DNA of 64,000 nucleotides, from contig NZ_MPDJ01000004.1 of the NCBI RefSeq assembly GCF_001881565.1, positions 723,499-787,498 on the forward strand, in the 5' to 3' direction. A model generated the notes under the pieces. That model ran no database searches. It saw nothing but the letters and a program-made list of their open reading frames with translations, and had not been told where the DNA came from. Shown in pieces: positions 1-8,351 of this stretch. This stretch comes from Eisenbergiella tayi (GTDB lineage: Bacteria; Bacillota; Clostridia; Lachnospirales; Lachnospiraceae). Positions within the stretch are counted from its first letter, which is position 1. Every line of letters begins with the position of its first letter. The position numbers and the translations under genes are program-made.

Positions 1-1592
1 TTTGTCTTCGTGGTATCCGCGTCCATACGCAGCACTTTTTTATCCGGATACAGCTTATGGAGCTGCTCCTCAATCTGTTCCGTACCTGCCCTGAAGCCCA
101 GGATATATTTGGATCCGCATTCCGGGCACAGCTTCACGGCCGGCTGTGTGAAACCGCAGTAATGGCACACCAGCGTGCCGTTTTTGTGTTCGGATAACGA
201 TACGTCGCAGTGGGGACATTTCATAACATGCCCGCACATCCGGCAGGAAACAAAGCCCGCATAGCCTCTTCTGTTGAGAAAAAGCATGCTCTGCTCTCCT
301 CTTTCCAGCCTGTCCTGCAGAAGAGCGCCAAGCCTAGCAGAAAAAATAGAACGGTTTCCTTCCTTAAGCTCCTTTCTCAGATCCTCCACATAAACCACAG
401 GAAGCTCGCCCCCAGTGAGACGTTCATTCAGGGTAAACAGCCTGTAACGCCCCTGCCTGGCCCGGTAATAGCTGTCCAGGGAAGGGGTTGCGGAGCCTAA
501 AAAGACGCTGGCCCCATGGAGCCTTGCCAGCTCCTCCGCCGTTTCCCTTGCATGGTATTTCGGCATGGTTTCACTTTTATAGCTGTTTTCATGCTCTTCA
601 TCTATAATGATGATTCCTATATCCGGAAAAGGTGTGAACAGCGCCGAGCGGGGGCCTATGATAACATCGATCTCCCCTTTCCTCGCTCGTTCACACTGAT
701 CATATTTTTCCCCGGGAGAAAGGGTTGAATTCAATATGGACACCCGATCTCCGAAGCGTTTATAAAAACGCAGCACCGTCTGGTAAGTCAGCGCAATTTC
801 CGGAATCAGCATGATGGCCTGCCTTCCCCGCTCAATGATCCGGGCAATCAGTTCCATATATACTTCCGTTTTCCCGCTGCCGGTAATTCCCCTCAGCAGA
901 TAGGTCTGCCGGGTCCCATTGTCATAATCCGCAGTCACGGTATCCACAATATCCTGCTGGTTCCTGCTGAGCCGATGCCCCTCTTCCCTGTCCGCATCCA
1001 GCTTTACCGGATTCCGGTAATAAGGGACGCTGTTGATGGAAATCAGCCCGGCATCCCTCAGACTTCGAAAAGTGGCCGGGGAAATATTCAGTTTCCTGGC
1101 CACCAACATCTGAGGAAGGCGTTCCTCCTCTATCAGCTCCTGCAGAACCCTGGCCTTGGCCCGCTGATGCTTTCGTTCGCATTCCAGCATCTCCGCCCTG
1201 GCTTCCTCTCTGCTTACCCGAAGGCAGATTTCTTTTTTCTCCTGCTGCTTCAGCTTCTGCTTTACGGGCAGAACGGTCTTCAACGCATTTATCATAGTGG
1301 AGCCATAGTGCTCCTTCATCCAGAAGGCCAGCCGTATCAGACGGCCTTCCACCTGCACGCCCTCCTCTATGATGGAATGGATTTCCTTCAGACGGGTCAC
1401 ATCGAATTCCGGTTCATCCGTCATTTCTATAATATAGCCGGTCCGCAGGTTGTTGCCGCTGCCAAAGGGAATCCTCACCCGCATACCGGGCTCCGGGATA
1501 CCCGAAAGAGCCTCCGGGACCCGGTACTGAAACGGGCGGTCCACCTTTTCGTGGGAAATATCCACTATAATATTTGCAAATCTGCCCTGCAT
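1..1592 (-). CDS. priA: Primosomal protein N' (replication restart helicase PriA), C-terminus cut by window edge
   Basis: PriA is a superfamily 2 3'-5' DNA helicase that reloads the replisome at stalled forks. About 530 codons are visible. The start is the ATG at 1592, preceded by a GAGG ribosome-binding site. In order: an N-terminal DNA-binding part (VDRPFQYRVPE), Walker A GSGKTEVYME, a DEEH box, the SATPSLDSYYRA motif, and zinc-binding cysteine pairs (SCRMCGHVMKCPHC, then CHYCGF and CPECGS). The reading frame leaves the window just after RMDADTT, so only the last helicase part is missing. It lies 63 bp downstream of murE in the same orientation. The family assignment is secure. Confidence 0.93.
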   Translation of the reverse strand, partial: MQGRFANIIVDISHEKVDRPFQYRVPEALSGIPEPGMRVRIPFGSGNNLRTGYIIEMTDEPEFDVTRLKEIHSIIEEGVQVEGRLIRLAFWMKEHYGSTMINALKTVLPVKQKLKQQEKKEICLRVSREEARAEMLECERKHQRAKARVLQELIEEERLPQMLVARKLNISPATFRSLRDAGLISINSVPYYRNPVKLDADREEGHRLSRNQQDIVDTVTADYDNGTRQTYLLRGITGSGKTEVYMELIARIIERGRQAIMLIPEIALTYQTVLRFYKRFGDRVSILNSTLSPGEKYDQCERARKGEIDVIIGPRSALFTPFPDIGIIIIDEEHENSYKSETMPKYHARETAEELARLHGASVFLGSATPSLDSYYRARQGRYRLFTLNERLTGGELPVVYVEDLRKELKEGNRSIFSARLGALLQDRLERGEQSMLFLNRRGYAGFVSCRMCGHVMKCPHCDVSLSEHKNGTLVCHYCGFTQPAVKLCPECGSKYILGFRAGTEQIEEQLHKLYPDKKVLRMDADTTKT

Positions 1593-1655
1593 GTATACCT
1601 CATCTTCTTTTTCTTATGTTCTTTTATATTTTCGCCGAAAACAGGAAGCGTTCCG

Positions 1656-3128
1656 TCATCTGCCGCGTTCCCTCAGGACCTCTGCAATTAGCTCCCTTTC
1701 GTCCATAGGATGCTTGACGCCTTTGATTTCCTGATAGTCCTCATGCCCCTTGCCGGCAAGCACGATGATGTCTCCCGGCCTGCCGTTGTCAATAGCGTAA
1801 GCAATGGCTTCCTTCCGGTCGCAAATCTCGATATATTCCCCATCCGTTTTACTGATTCCTGTTTTGATATCATCAATAATGGCCTGGGGCTCTTCAAAGC
1901 GCGGGTTATCGGATGTAATAACAGTCAAATCCGCCAGCCGGCCGCTCACCTCACCCATTTCATAGCGGCGAAGCCGGGAACGGTTGCCTCCGCAGCCGAA
2001 TACACATACCAGCCGGCCGTGATCGTACTCCTTCAGGGTAGTCAGAAGACTTTCCAAAGCCATGGCATTATGCGCGTAATCGATGAGAAGCGTAAATTCA
2101 TCTGACACCTTTACCATTTCTATTCTGCCCTTTACCTTAGCTTCCTTCAGCGCTTTCTTTATCGCATCCTCCGTAACGCCGAAGTGCCGGCAGATGGCAA
2201 TGGCCGTCAGCGCATTATAGACACTGAACCGGCCCGGCATGGCGATTTCACCGTCGAACTCCATGAGCCCTCCCACCCGGAATGCCACTCCCAGATGGCC
2301 GTTATGGTTGGTCAGACGCAGGTTTTCCGCACGCAAATCGGCCTGAGGGGATAAACCATAGGTTTCCAGCTCGCAGGTGTGCCCTTCCATCACCTTTTCC
2401 CAGTGTACGTCATCGCAGTTGGCGATCCCGACACGGCACTGCCTGAAAAGCATGCCCTTGCAGTGCATATATTCCTCGAAGCTGCTGTGTTCATTGGGTC
2501 CTATATGATCCGGCTCTATATTGGTAAAAATCCCGTAATCAAATACGAAGCCCTGGCTTCGATGCTGCATAAGCGCCTGGGAGGAAACCTCCATTACCAC
2601 CGCATCACATCCGGCTTCCGCCATCCTGGCCATATAAGACTGAAGGACATAGGATTCCGGCGTGGTATTATCCGAATGAATATGAGTATCTCCGATGATA
2701 ACTTCTATAGTGCCCACCAGACCAACCTTAAATCCGGTATTCTCTAAAATGGATTTCACCAGATAGGCAGAGGTGGTCTTTCCCTTGGTTCCTGTTATTC
2801 CGATAGTCTTCAGCCGGCGGGCAGGATGCCCGAACCATGCGGCGGAAATAAAAGCCATGGCATACCGGGTATTTTCCACCTTCAGTACAGTCACCTGCGC
2901 ATCTGCGGGTATATCCACTTCCTTTTGTGTTACCAGAACCGCGGCTCCTTTTTCCACTGCCTGCGCCGCTGCGCTGTGGCCGTCAAAATTGGCGCCTTCT
3001 ATACAGATAAACAAACATCCCTTTGTAATTTTTCTGGAATCGTATACGACATCGGGTACATCCAGTTCCGTTGTTCCCCGCACTACCGTAACATCCAGAT
3101 TCTCAAGTAATGTCTTTAATGCTGCCAT
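1656..3128 (-). CDS. murE: UDP-N-acetylmuramyl-tripeptide synthetase, probably meso-diaminopimelate-adding
   Basis: Cytoplasmic Mur ligase that adds the third residue of the peptidoglycan stem peptide, using ATP. The ATP-binding loop GITGTKGKTTSAY follows an N-terminal UDP-MurNAc domain. The C-terminal domain carries TSDNPRFEEP; a DNPR motif is what meso-DAP-adding MurE enzymes have, whereas lysine-adding enzymes usually differ there. I chose the ATG at 3128 because AGAGGAA sits five bases upstream; an ATG eight codons earlier has no such site. Length (490 aa) is normal. priA follows in the same direction. Confidence 0.93.
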   Translation of the reverse strand: MAALKTLLENLDVTVVRGTTELDVPDVVYDSRKITKGCLFICIEGANFDGHSAAAQAVEKGAAVLVTQKEVDIPADAQVTVLKVENTRYAMAFISAAWFGHPARRLKTIGITGTKGKTTSAYLVKSILENTGFKVGLVGTIEVIIGDTHIHSDNTTPESYVLQSYMARMAEAGCDAVVMEVSSQALMQHRSQGFVFDYGIFTNIEPDHIGPNEHSSFEEYMHCKGMLFRQCRVGIANCDDVHWEKVMEGHTCELETYGLSPQADLRAENLRLTNHNGHLGVAFRVGGLMEFDGEIAMPGRFSVYNALTAIAICRHFGVTEDAIKKALKEAKVKGRIEMVKVSDEFTLLIDYAHNAMALESLLTTLKEYDHGRLVCVFGCGGNRSRLRRYEMGEVSGRLADLTVITSDNPRFEEPQAIIDDIKTGISKTDGEYIEICDRKEAIAYAIDNGRPGDIIVLAGKGHEDYQEIKGVKHPMDERELIAEVLRERGR

Positions 3129-3299
3129 ATCATTTCCTCTTTTTCTGATCATTGCTTAGTTTGTTGAGTAAAATACTTAGATAAGGATAGCACAGAAAGA
3201 GGCTTTTTTCAACCGAGATGTCCCGCGCAGATCCTGTATGATATCGTAAAGATTGGCTGCGGCTGCTATAATCTCCGTGCGTAAAAGAAAATTTATACC

Positions 3300-3833
3300 T
3301 TACAGCCTGCTTTTCAGCAAGCTTAACACCCCGGCGATTTCCGACACCGGTTCCGGGGTTTCACTTCCCAGCCAATCACAGAGAACGGCGAAGGTTCCCT
3401 GAAAAACAAACCTGCGGATGTACTTTGCTTCACTTTCCGAATAATTGCCGGCATCCGCCATATTTCGGAAAATCCTGGCGATGCTTGGAATCGTAAACAG
3501 ATGCTCCGCAAAGTCCTGTGTGGGAATGACTTTGACAAGAGTACAGAAAAGCTCCCGCTGTTCATGAAGATGGTTCAAAACGGAGATAAGCGCATCAGGG
3601 TTCTGTTCGATAATGGGTTTCAAATCCTCATCCAACTGCGCGAAAAAGTCTGCTTCTATTTCCTTCAGCAGGTCGGTTTGACTGCCATAGTATTTATAAA
3701 ATGTAGTACGGTTAATCTGAGAGGCTGCACAGAGTTCATAAATAGAAATCTGATTCAGAGGCTTTTCTTTCAAAAGCGTCAGCAGCCCTGCTTTCAGCAT
3801 GGCCTTGCTCAGGCGGATTCTTTGATTTTCCAT
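3300..3833 (-). CDS. TetR/AcrR-family transcriptional regulator
   Basis: 177 aa. The N-terminal 60 residues form a TetR helix-turn-helix (ISIYELCAASQINRTTFYKYYGSQTDLLKEI). The rest is a helical ligand-binding domain of ordinary length that I cannot assign to a ligand. It is divergent from the four HXXEE membrane genes. A 6-bp inverted repeat with a 3-bp spacer (TCAACA-GTT-TGTTGA) overlaps the -35 of that operon, so the simplest reading is that this repressor controls its neighbours. Related half-sites (TCAACA / TGTTG) just upstream of its own start suggest autoregulation. Confidence 0.85.
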   Translation of the reverse strand: MENQRIRLSKAMLKAGLLTLLKEKPLNQISIYELCAASQINRTTFYKYYGSQTDLLKEIEADFFAQLDEDLKPIIEQNPDALISVLNHLHEQRELFCTLVKVIPTQDFAEHLFTIPSIARIFRNMADAGNYSESEAKYIRRFVFQGTFAVLCDWLGSETPEPVSEIAGVLSLLKSRL

Positions 3834-3915
3834 ATCAATACCTCAACAAAATAGCGCGAAATGTTGCTTTTACAAAAATTGGGCTCCTGATTGTTGGTTT
3901 TAGCACAATCTCAAA

Positions 3916-3956
3916 TCAACAGTTTGTTGACTTAAACCCTATGTGTTTAGCATAAT
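3916..3956 (+). promoter_or_regulatory. Promoter and probable TetR operator of the HXXEE operon
   Basis: The inverted repeat TCAACA-GTT-TGTTGA (3916-3930) overlaps a -35 box TTGACT (3927-3932). A -10-like CATAAT (3951-3956) follows after 18 bp. An AGGAGG site precedes the ATG at 4007. Operator overlap with the -35 is typical of repression. Assignment to the adjacent TetR protein is inferred from position. Confidence 0.6.
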
Positions 3957-4006
3957 GGTGTTAAAGCAATTTGTCAAATTTTTATATTTGGTAGGAGGTA
4001 TTCAAC

Positions 4007-4696
4007 ATGACTTTCTGGAGAAAGAACTGGTATTACATAGGAGGAATCCTTTTTGTCCTGCTGGCATTCATCATGGGGCTCTGGGGCTGTTACCGTCTGG
4101 GCACAATTCAGATCATTCTGGTATTCAGCTGGATGGGAATGCTTATGCATCAGTTTGAGGAGTATGCGTTCCCCGGCGGTTTTCCAATCATATCCAACAT
4201 GGCCGGACTTGGGGAAGTGGATCATCCTGAGCGGTATCCTCTCAATGCACGGCAGAGCTTCTTAAGCAATGTGATTTTCTGCTATTTAAGCTATATCATT
4301 CCCATCCTGTTTCCCAATCTGATCTGGATGGGCGCATCCCAGGTGCTTGCCGGAGTCTGGCAGCTGCCGGGACATGGAATCGCCATGAATGTGCGGCTTA
4401 AAAGTAAATATAATCCGGGTCTTGCATCCACTGCTTTCCTGCAGACTCCCGTCGCGATTTATTACATCTGGTATGTGGTCCGTTATATGCCGGACAAAGC
4501 CGGCCAGCTTTGGTGGGGGATTCCCGGTTCTCTTGCCATGCTGCTTCTGACATTTATTGTTCCAATCCTCTTTATGAAAGACAAGAATTCCAAGTATCCC
4601 TTTGACGACCGGGAGCTCTACGGCTATAACAAAGAGCACGTCATAAAGCTCTGGGAAGAAAGAAAAGCGGCAAAGGCTGCAAAGGAGGCAAAATAA
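4007..4696 (+). CDS. HXXEE-domain membrane protein (A1)
   Basis: 229 aa polytopic membrane protein of the HXXEE family, whose biochemical function is not established as far as I know. The signature HQFEEYAFPGG lies near residue 48, at the end of the second hydrophobic segment. Later conserved features shared with the neighbours are a His in a GHG context and a YNPG motif. A hydrophobic N-terminus (IGGILFVLLAFIMGLWG) and several further hydrophobic stretches indicate five or six membrane segments, and the tail is charged. It is first gene of a four-gene unit; B1 starts two bases after its stop. It is a clear paralogue of the gene at 5407. Confidence 0.75.
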   Translation: MTFWRKNWYYIGGILFVLLAFIMGLWGCYRLGTIQIILVFSWMGMLMHQFEEYAFPGGFPIISNMAGLGEVDHPERYPLNARQSFLSNVIFCYLSYIIPILFPNLIWMGASQVLAGVWQLPGHGIAMNVRLKSKYNPGLASTAFLQTPVAIYYIWYVVRYMPDKAGQLWWGIPGSLAMLLLTFIVPILFMKDKNSKYPFDDRELYGYNKEHVIKLWEERKAAKAAKEAK

Positions 4697-4697
4697 T

Positions 4698-5396
4698 ATG
4701 GTAAGGAAATTAAACAAATGGTGCGGCATCGACTGGATTATCTTTATCTGCGTAACCGGAGTCATCACGGCGGTCTGTGCGGCCCTCTTCTGGGATAACA
4801 TGCCGCTCGGCGCTCAGGGTGCAGTGTTTGCCGCTGTAATCATGCCCTTTCATGTGCTGGAGGAATGGAAATTTCCCGGCGGCCTGCATCATTTTTATAA
4901 CACGCTGCTTGGCCCAAAAGAAAAGAACAGACAGGATTTGAGCCGCTATCCTATGAGCAGGCTGACGGATATGGTCACCAACGTCGGCTTACAGTGGATT
5001 CCCCTTGTTTATCTGCTTCTTTCCTGCGTAACCTCTCTTTCCAACGCAGTCACACTTTGTATGATGCTCTTCTGCTTCATCGAGGTTCTTGCGCATACCT
5101 GCGCCGGATTTATGACTCTGCATTGGTATAAGAAGGACGGCAAAAAGACGATTTACAATCCCGGATTTGCCACTTCTTACATGATGTTCCTGCCCAGCGG
5201 CATTTATCTGGCTGTCCGCCTGAACAATATCACCGGAAGGGACTGGCTGTGGTGCGTGATTCTGTTAGTCGTTATGATGCTCATCTGCATCCCTCTGTCC
5301 GAAACTCCGCTGAAAAAATGGGTTATCAGGCAGGAAAAAGGTATGTTTGCTTTCGCGGATCCGAAATATTACAGCCAATTCATTCATAAAAAGTGA
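4698..5396 (+). CDS. HXXEE-domain membrane protein (B1)
   Basis: 232 aa membrane protein with the HXXEE signature HVLEEWKFPGG near residue 50, followed by RYPMSRLTDM, an EVLAHT histidine and a YNPGF motif. It belongs to the same family as the upstream gene but is clearly a second subtype, so each A/B pair may form a heteromer (inference). The start codon follows the A1 stop almost directly, which suggests translational coupling. The closest relative here is the gene at 6099. Confidence 0.72.
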   Translation: MVRKLNKWCGIDWIIFICVTGVITAVCAALFWDNMPLGAQGAVFAAVIMPFHVLEEWKFPGGLHHFYNTLLGPKEKNRQDLSRYPMSRLTDMVTNVGLQWIPLVYLLLSCVTSLSNAVTLCMMLFCFIEVLAHTCAGFMTLHWYKKDGKKTIYNPGFATSYMMFLPSGIYLAVRLNNITGRDWLWCVILLVVMMLICIPLSETPLKKWVIRQEKGMFAFADPKYYSQFIHKK

Positions 5397-5406
5397 GGGG
5401 AATGTC

Positions 5407-6099
5407 ATGAAATTCTGGAGAAGATACTGGTATCTGATTGGAGGAGTCCTTTTTGTGTTACTCACATTTTTCATGGGGCTTTGGGGCTGCGGTAATCTGC
5501 CCCGCATACAGACAATCCTGATATTTAGCTGGATGGCAATGCTGGTTCATCAGACAGAGGAATATGCCTTCCCCGGCGGAATGCCCTCTATTACCAACAT
5601 GGCAGCTTTTCGGGAAAAAGAAGCGCCTTATAAATATCCCTTTCATGCGCAGCAGTGTTTTATCTGCAATGTATTTTTATGCTACACCTTCTATATCCTG
5701 GCGATTTGCTTTCCAGACGTCATCTGGCTTGGTGCTTCCCAGGTGCTCTGTGTTCTGGTGCAGCTCGGCGCCCATGCGCTGCTGATCAATTTTTCACTGA
5801 AAGACATTTATAATCCGGGCCTCGGCTCTACTTTATTTCTGCAGGCCCCTGTGGCCATTTATTACATATGGTATGTGGTGACCCGTCTGCCGGAAAAGGC
5901 CGGACAGCTCTGGTTCGGAATTCCCGGCGCGTTTGCTGCCATGATTATCTGCTTCATTGCGCCGGTATTCCTTATGAAAAACAGAAAGAACAATTATCCT
6001 TTTGCAGAGGAAGAAATGTATGGCTATAAAAAAGACAAGGTTTTGGAAATCTATCATGACAGCAAGCCTTCCATTCTACAGAAAGTGGGGATTAAATAA
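5407..6099 (+). CDS. HXXEE-domain membrane protein (A2, tandem paralogue)
   Basis: 230 aa. Most positions match the gene at 4007: shared stretches include FWR, WYxIGG, LFVLL, MGLWGC, QTEEYAFPGG, YNPGL and VAIYYIWYVV. The ATG at 5407 is preferred over upstream in-frame ATGs because GAGGGG lies seven bases before it and because the paralogue starts at the same residue. It begins ten bases after the B1 stop. The signature HQTEEYAFPGG is intact, so the duplicated copy looks functional. Confidence 0.75.
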   Translation: MKFWRRYWYLIGGVLFVLLTFFMGLWGCGNLPRIQTILIFSWMAMLVHQTEEYAFPGGMPSITNMAAFREKEAPYKYPFHAQQCFICNVFLCYTFYILAICFPDVIWLGASQVLCVLVQLGAHALLINFSLKDIYNPGLGSTLFLQAPVAIYYIWYVVTRLPEKAGQLWFGIPGAFAAMIICFIAPVFLMKNRKNNYPFAEEEMYGYKKDKVLEIYHDSKPSILQKVGIK

Positions 6100-6803
6100 T
6101 GGTTAAAAAACTGGATAAATGGTGCAACACCATATGGCTGGTCTGCCTTGGCATTCTCGGCGTAATCGTTGCTTTTTTACTCATACTCAACTGGAACAGC
6201 TGGACACCCGGCGCAAAGGGCGGCGCTTTCCTGGCGGTCATCATGCCGCTCCATGTATTGGAAGAATGGAAATGCCCAGGAGGCCTGCATTATATCTATA
6301 ATATTATCTTTGGGCCAAAGGACTTCGGAAGCAGGTATCTCGACCGCTATCCCATGAGCCGTTTTACCGATATGATCACCAATATAGGTCTGGCAGTCAT
6401 CCCGCTGATTTACGCTGTTCCCGCCCAGCTTGGCGGAATGTCCAATATGGTCGCCATCTGTATCATCATTCTCAGCTTCGGCGAAGTTCTGGCGCATACA
6501 GTGGTAGGCTGTTATTCTCTGAAACGTTACCGCAAGACCGGTAAGAAATTCATTTACTGCCCGGGATTCTTTACAGCTTATGTTCTTTTTCTTCCTGCCG
6601 GTATCTATCTTTGCAGCCAGATCTCCAATGTAACAGCTATGGATGTTCTCGGAGGAATCATCGCCATGGCAATTCTCGGCATCGTCTGTGTGCCGCTTCA
6701 GGAGACACCCCTCAAGAAATGGGTTCTGAAGCAGAAAGGGGATACCTTCGCTTTTACTGATCCCCAATATTATGCCAGATTTACAGATAAAGATAATTAT
6801 TAG
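6099..6803 (+). CDS. HXXEE-domain membrane protein (B2, tandem paralogue)
   Basis: 234 aa, paralogous to the gene at 4698 (shared VIMPxHVLEEWKxPGGLH, RYPMSRxTDM, EVLAHT, and a C-terminal PLKKWV with DPxYYxxF). Its ATG overlaps the A2 stop by one base (TAATG), so translation is coupled. One difference is YCPGF where the other three members have YNPG. The unit ends in a hairpin terminator directly downstream. Confidence 0.73.
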   Translation: MVKKLDKWCNTIWLVCLGILGVIVAFLLILNWNSWTPGAKGGAFLAVIMPLHVLEEWKCPGGLHYIYNIIFGPKDFGSRYLDRYPMSRFTDMITNIGLAVIPLIYAVPAQLGGMSNMVAICIIILSFGEVLAHTVVGCYSLKRYRKTGKKFIYCPGFFTAYVLFLPAGIYLCSQISNVTAMDVLGGIIAMAILGIVCVPLQETPLKKWVLKQKGDTFAFTDPQYYARFTDKDNY

Positions 6804-6812
6804 GCAAAAAAC

Positions 6813-6855
6813 CTGCGGAGAGCTGTTCAGGACAGCAAAGCCGCAGCGCCTTTTT
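6813..6855 (+). terminator. Intrinsic terminator of the HXXEE operon
   Basis: CTGCGG...CCGCAG with an inner CTGT/ACAG pair, followed after four bases by TTTTT. It starts nine bases after the last HXXEE stop codon. Confidence 0.6.
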
Positions 6856-6859
6856 GGGT

Positions 6860-6947
6860 AAAATAAAGCAGCCTTCCACCGTTTTTAATGGCGGAAGGCT
6901 GTTTATGAGGGGGGAGATAGTTAAGTGAGTTGTATATCAACTATCTG
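6860..6947 (-). ncRNA. Candidate small RNA, copy 1 of 3 (C6-UCAUAA family)
   Basis: Read on the minus strand: a -10-like GATAAT (6950-6955), then AGATAGTT pairing with AACTATCT across a 16-nt loop (6939-6946 with 6915-6922), then an unpaired CCCCCCTCATAA, then a hairpin CAGCCTTCC...GGAAGGCTG (6869-6901) with a U-rich tail. The same order occurs at 14477 and 16395. A CACAATT block lies 25 bp upstream of the 5' stem, as in the other copies. No open reading frame fits. It sits between convergent genes, so it is not a leader of either neighbour. I do not recognise the family. Confidence 0.6.
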
Positions 6948-7022
6948 TTATTATCATACCTTTCAATTGTGTTCATTCTGTGATCAAAGATTAAATAAGT
7001 TCTTAATTCCCTGAAGGAATTA

Positions 7023-7574
7023 TTAAGAAATTGGGAAGTTTTTCATTTTTTCAATTATTTCTTCCACCGGCCTTACATCCGCATATCTCCCATCCCACAT
7101 TTTTTTCTCAAAATACTCCGTAAGCTGCTCTGCCGTAAAATAATCATTATCAAAGGTCGAAGTGGTATGGGCAGGAATCCATACGTGAAAGCCCCGTTCA
7201 AAAGCGGATTTACATGTGGCATCGATACAATATTCTGTCTGCAGGCCTCCCAGAATAATTTCCGTTATCTTCTTCTCCTTTAAATATTCCCCCAGTCCGG
7301 TATCTTTAAAGGCGCTATTAAAGCGTTTTTCAAAGATTCGTTCTCCTTCCTGCGGGGCTGTAGCATCGAATATCTGCCAGCCCTGCGTCCCCAAGGCGAG
7401 CTCGTCCCCTTCACCGCCGTCATGGCGCACATATACCACTTCCAGGCCCGTCTGCCTAGCGTTATGGATAATAGCCTTCAGATTGTCTGTCAGCTCTTCC
7501 TCACGGAAGGGATGTGCTTCCATGAGCGCATTCTGTACATCAACTATTAATACAACCGTATTCTTCTGATTCAT
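7023..7574 (-). CDS. Isochorismatase-like cysteine hydrolase
   Basis: 183 aa, typical length for this alpha/beta hydrolase family, which cleaves amides or vinyl ethers through a cysteine nucleophile. The catalytic triad is visible: Asp12 (VLIVDVQNA), Lys83 (FEKRFNSAF) and Cys116 (TEYCIDATCKSAF). No signal peptide, so cytosolic. The substrate cannot be read from the sequence; nicotinamidase and N-carbamoylsarcosine amidase are relatives. It precedes the small-RNA copy 1 tail-to-tail. A GGAGAAAACAGAGAAA stretch supplies its ribosome-binding site. Confidence 0.85.
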   Translation of the reverse strand: MNQKNTVVLIVDVQNALMEAHPFREEELTDNLKAIIHNARQTGLEVVYVRHDGGEGDELALGTQGWQIFDATAPQEGERIFEKRFNSAFKDTGLGEYLKEKKITEIILGGLQTEYCIDATCKSAFERGFHVWIPAHTTSTFDNDYFTAEQLTEYFEKKMWDGRYADVRPVEEIIEKMKNFPIS

Positions 7575-7644
7575 TTTCTCTGTTTTCTCCTGTTAAATAT
7601 ATTTTTTACAACATCAGGAATGCTGTAGAGCCAACGTTATCCGG

Positions 7645-8259
7645 TCATGTCAAATCTGTTTCCCTCGCTTCTCGTTTCGCTTTTTCAGGAAACTTCCGAT
7701 CAAATATTTCCAGTTCCTCTTCGCTGACATTAAAGCAAGTATCAAAATCATATATCCCGCTGTTATTACCGAGATACCCTTCTTCCAATTCCTTTGCCAT
7801 AAAAAATGCCGCTTCATCATCCTCCGATGTCCCCGGCAGATAAACATGATACCTGCAGGCGGATTCAAAGCCCAGAGGATTATAATAATTATTATCTCCT
7901 GTAATGAGTACTGCTTTATATCCCAAACATTTTGCTTTATCCAGGGTATATTCTATCAATTTCTTTCCCAGGCCTTTTCTCTGGAAATCCGGATGAACAC
8001 TTATGGGGCCAAATGCAATCACTTCATCGCTCATTTTCCGTTCTGTGCCGGTAAACATTTTCGTGTAGACTATATTCCCGACAATCTTTCCATCCTCAAT
8101 CAAAACATAATCCAAATCTTTGATGAAAGAATCCGCTTGCCTTAATTTATCGAGGACAAGATGTTCACTACATCCCGGACGGTATACATCCCAGAAGGCT
8201 TCTCTTGTCAGATTTTCCACTTCAAAGTAATCTTTTTCATTTTCAAGCCGCAGTTCCAT
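7645..8259 (-). CDS. GNAT-family N-acetyltransferase
   Basis: 204 aa cytosolic acetyl-CoA-dependent acyltransferase. The acetyl-CoA pyrophosphate loop is QRKGLGKKLI around residue 110, preceded by the beta-strand FGPISVHPDF and followed by YNPLGFES, a common C-terminal GNAT motif. Acceptor substrate unknown. It stands alone, with short gaps to both neighbours, all on the minus strand. Confidence 0.85.
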   Translation of the reverse strand: MELRLENEKDYFEVENLTREAFWDVYRPGCSEHLVLDKLRQADSFIKDLDYVLIEDGKIVGNIVYTKMFTGTERKMSDEVIAFGPISVHPDFQRKGLGKKLIEYTLDKAKCLGYKAVLITGDNNYYNPLGFESACRYHVYLPGTSEDDEAAFFMAKELEEGYLGNNSGIYDFDTCFNVSEEELEIFDRKFPEKAKREARETDLT

Positions 8260-8351
8260 ACAGTTTCCTCCAAGTTTATAAAAAATAATTAATGGGAAAT
8301 TTCAAATATCACCTTTTCCTCATCGTGCTGAGCAAGCCATTTGCCTGCATT

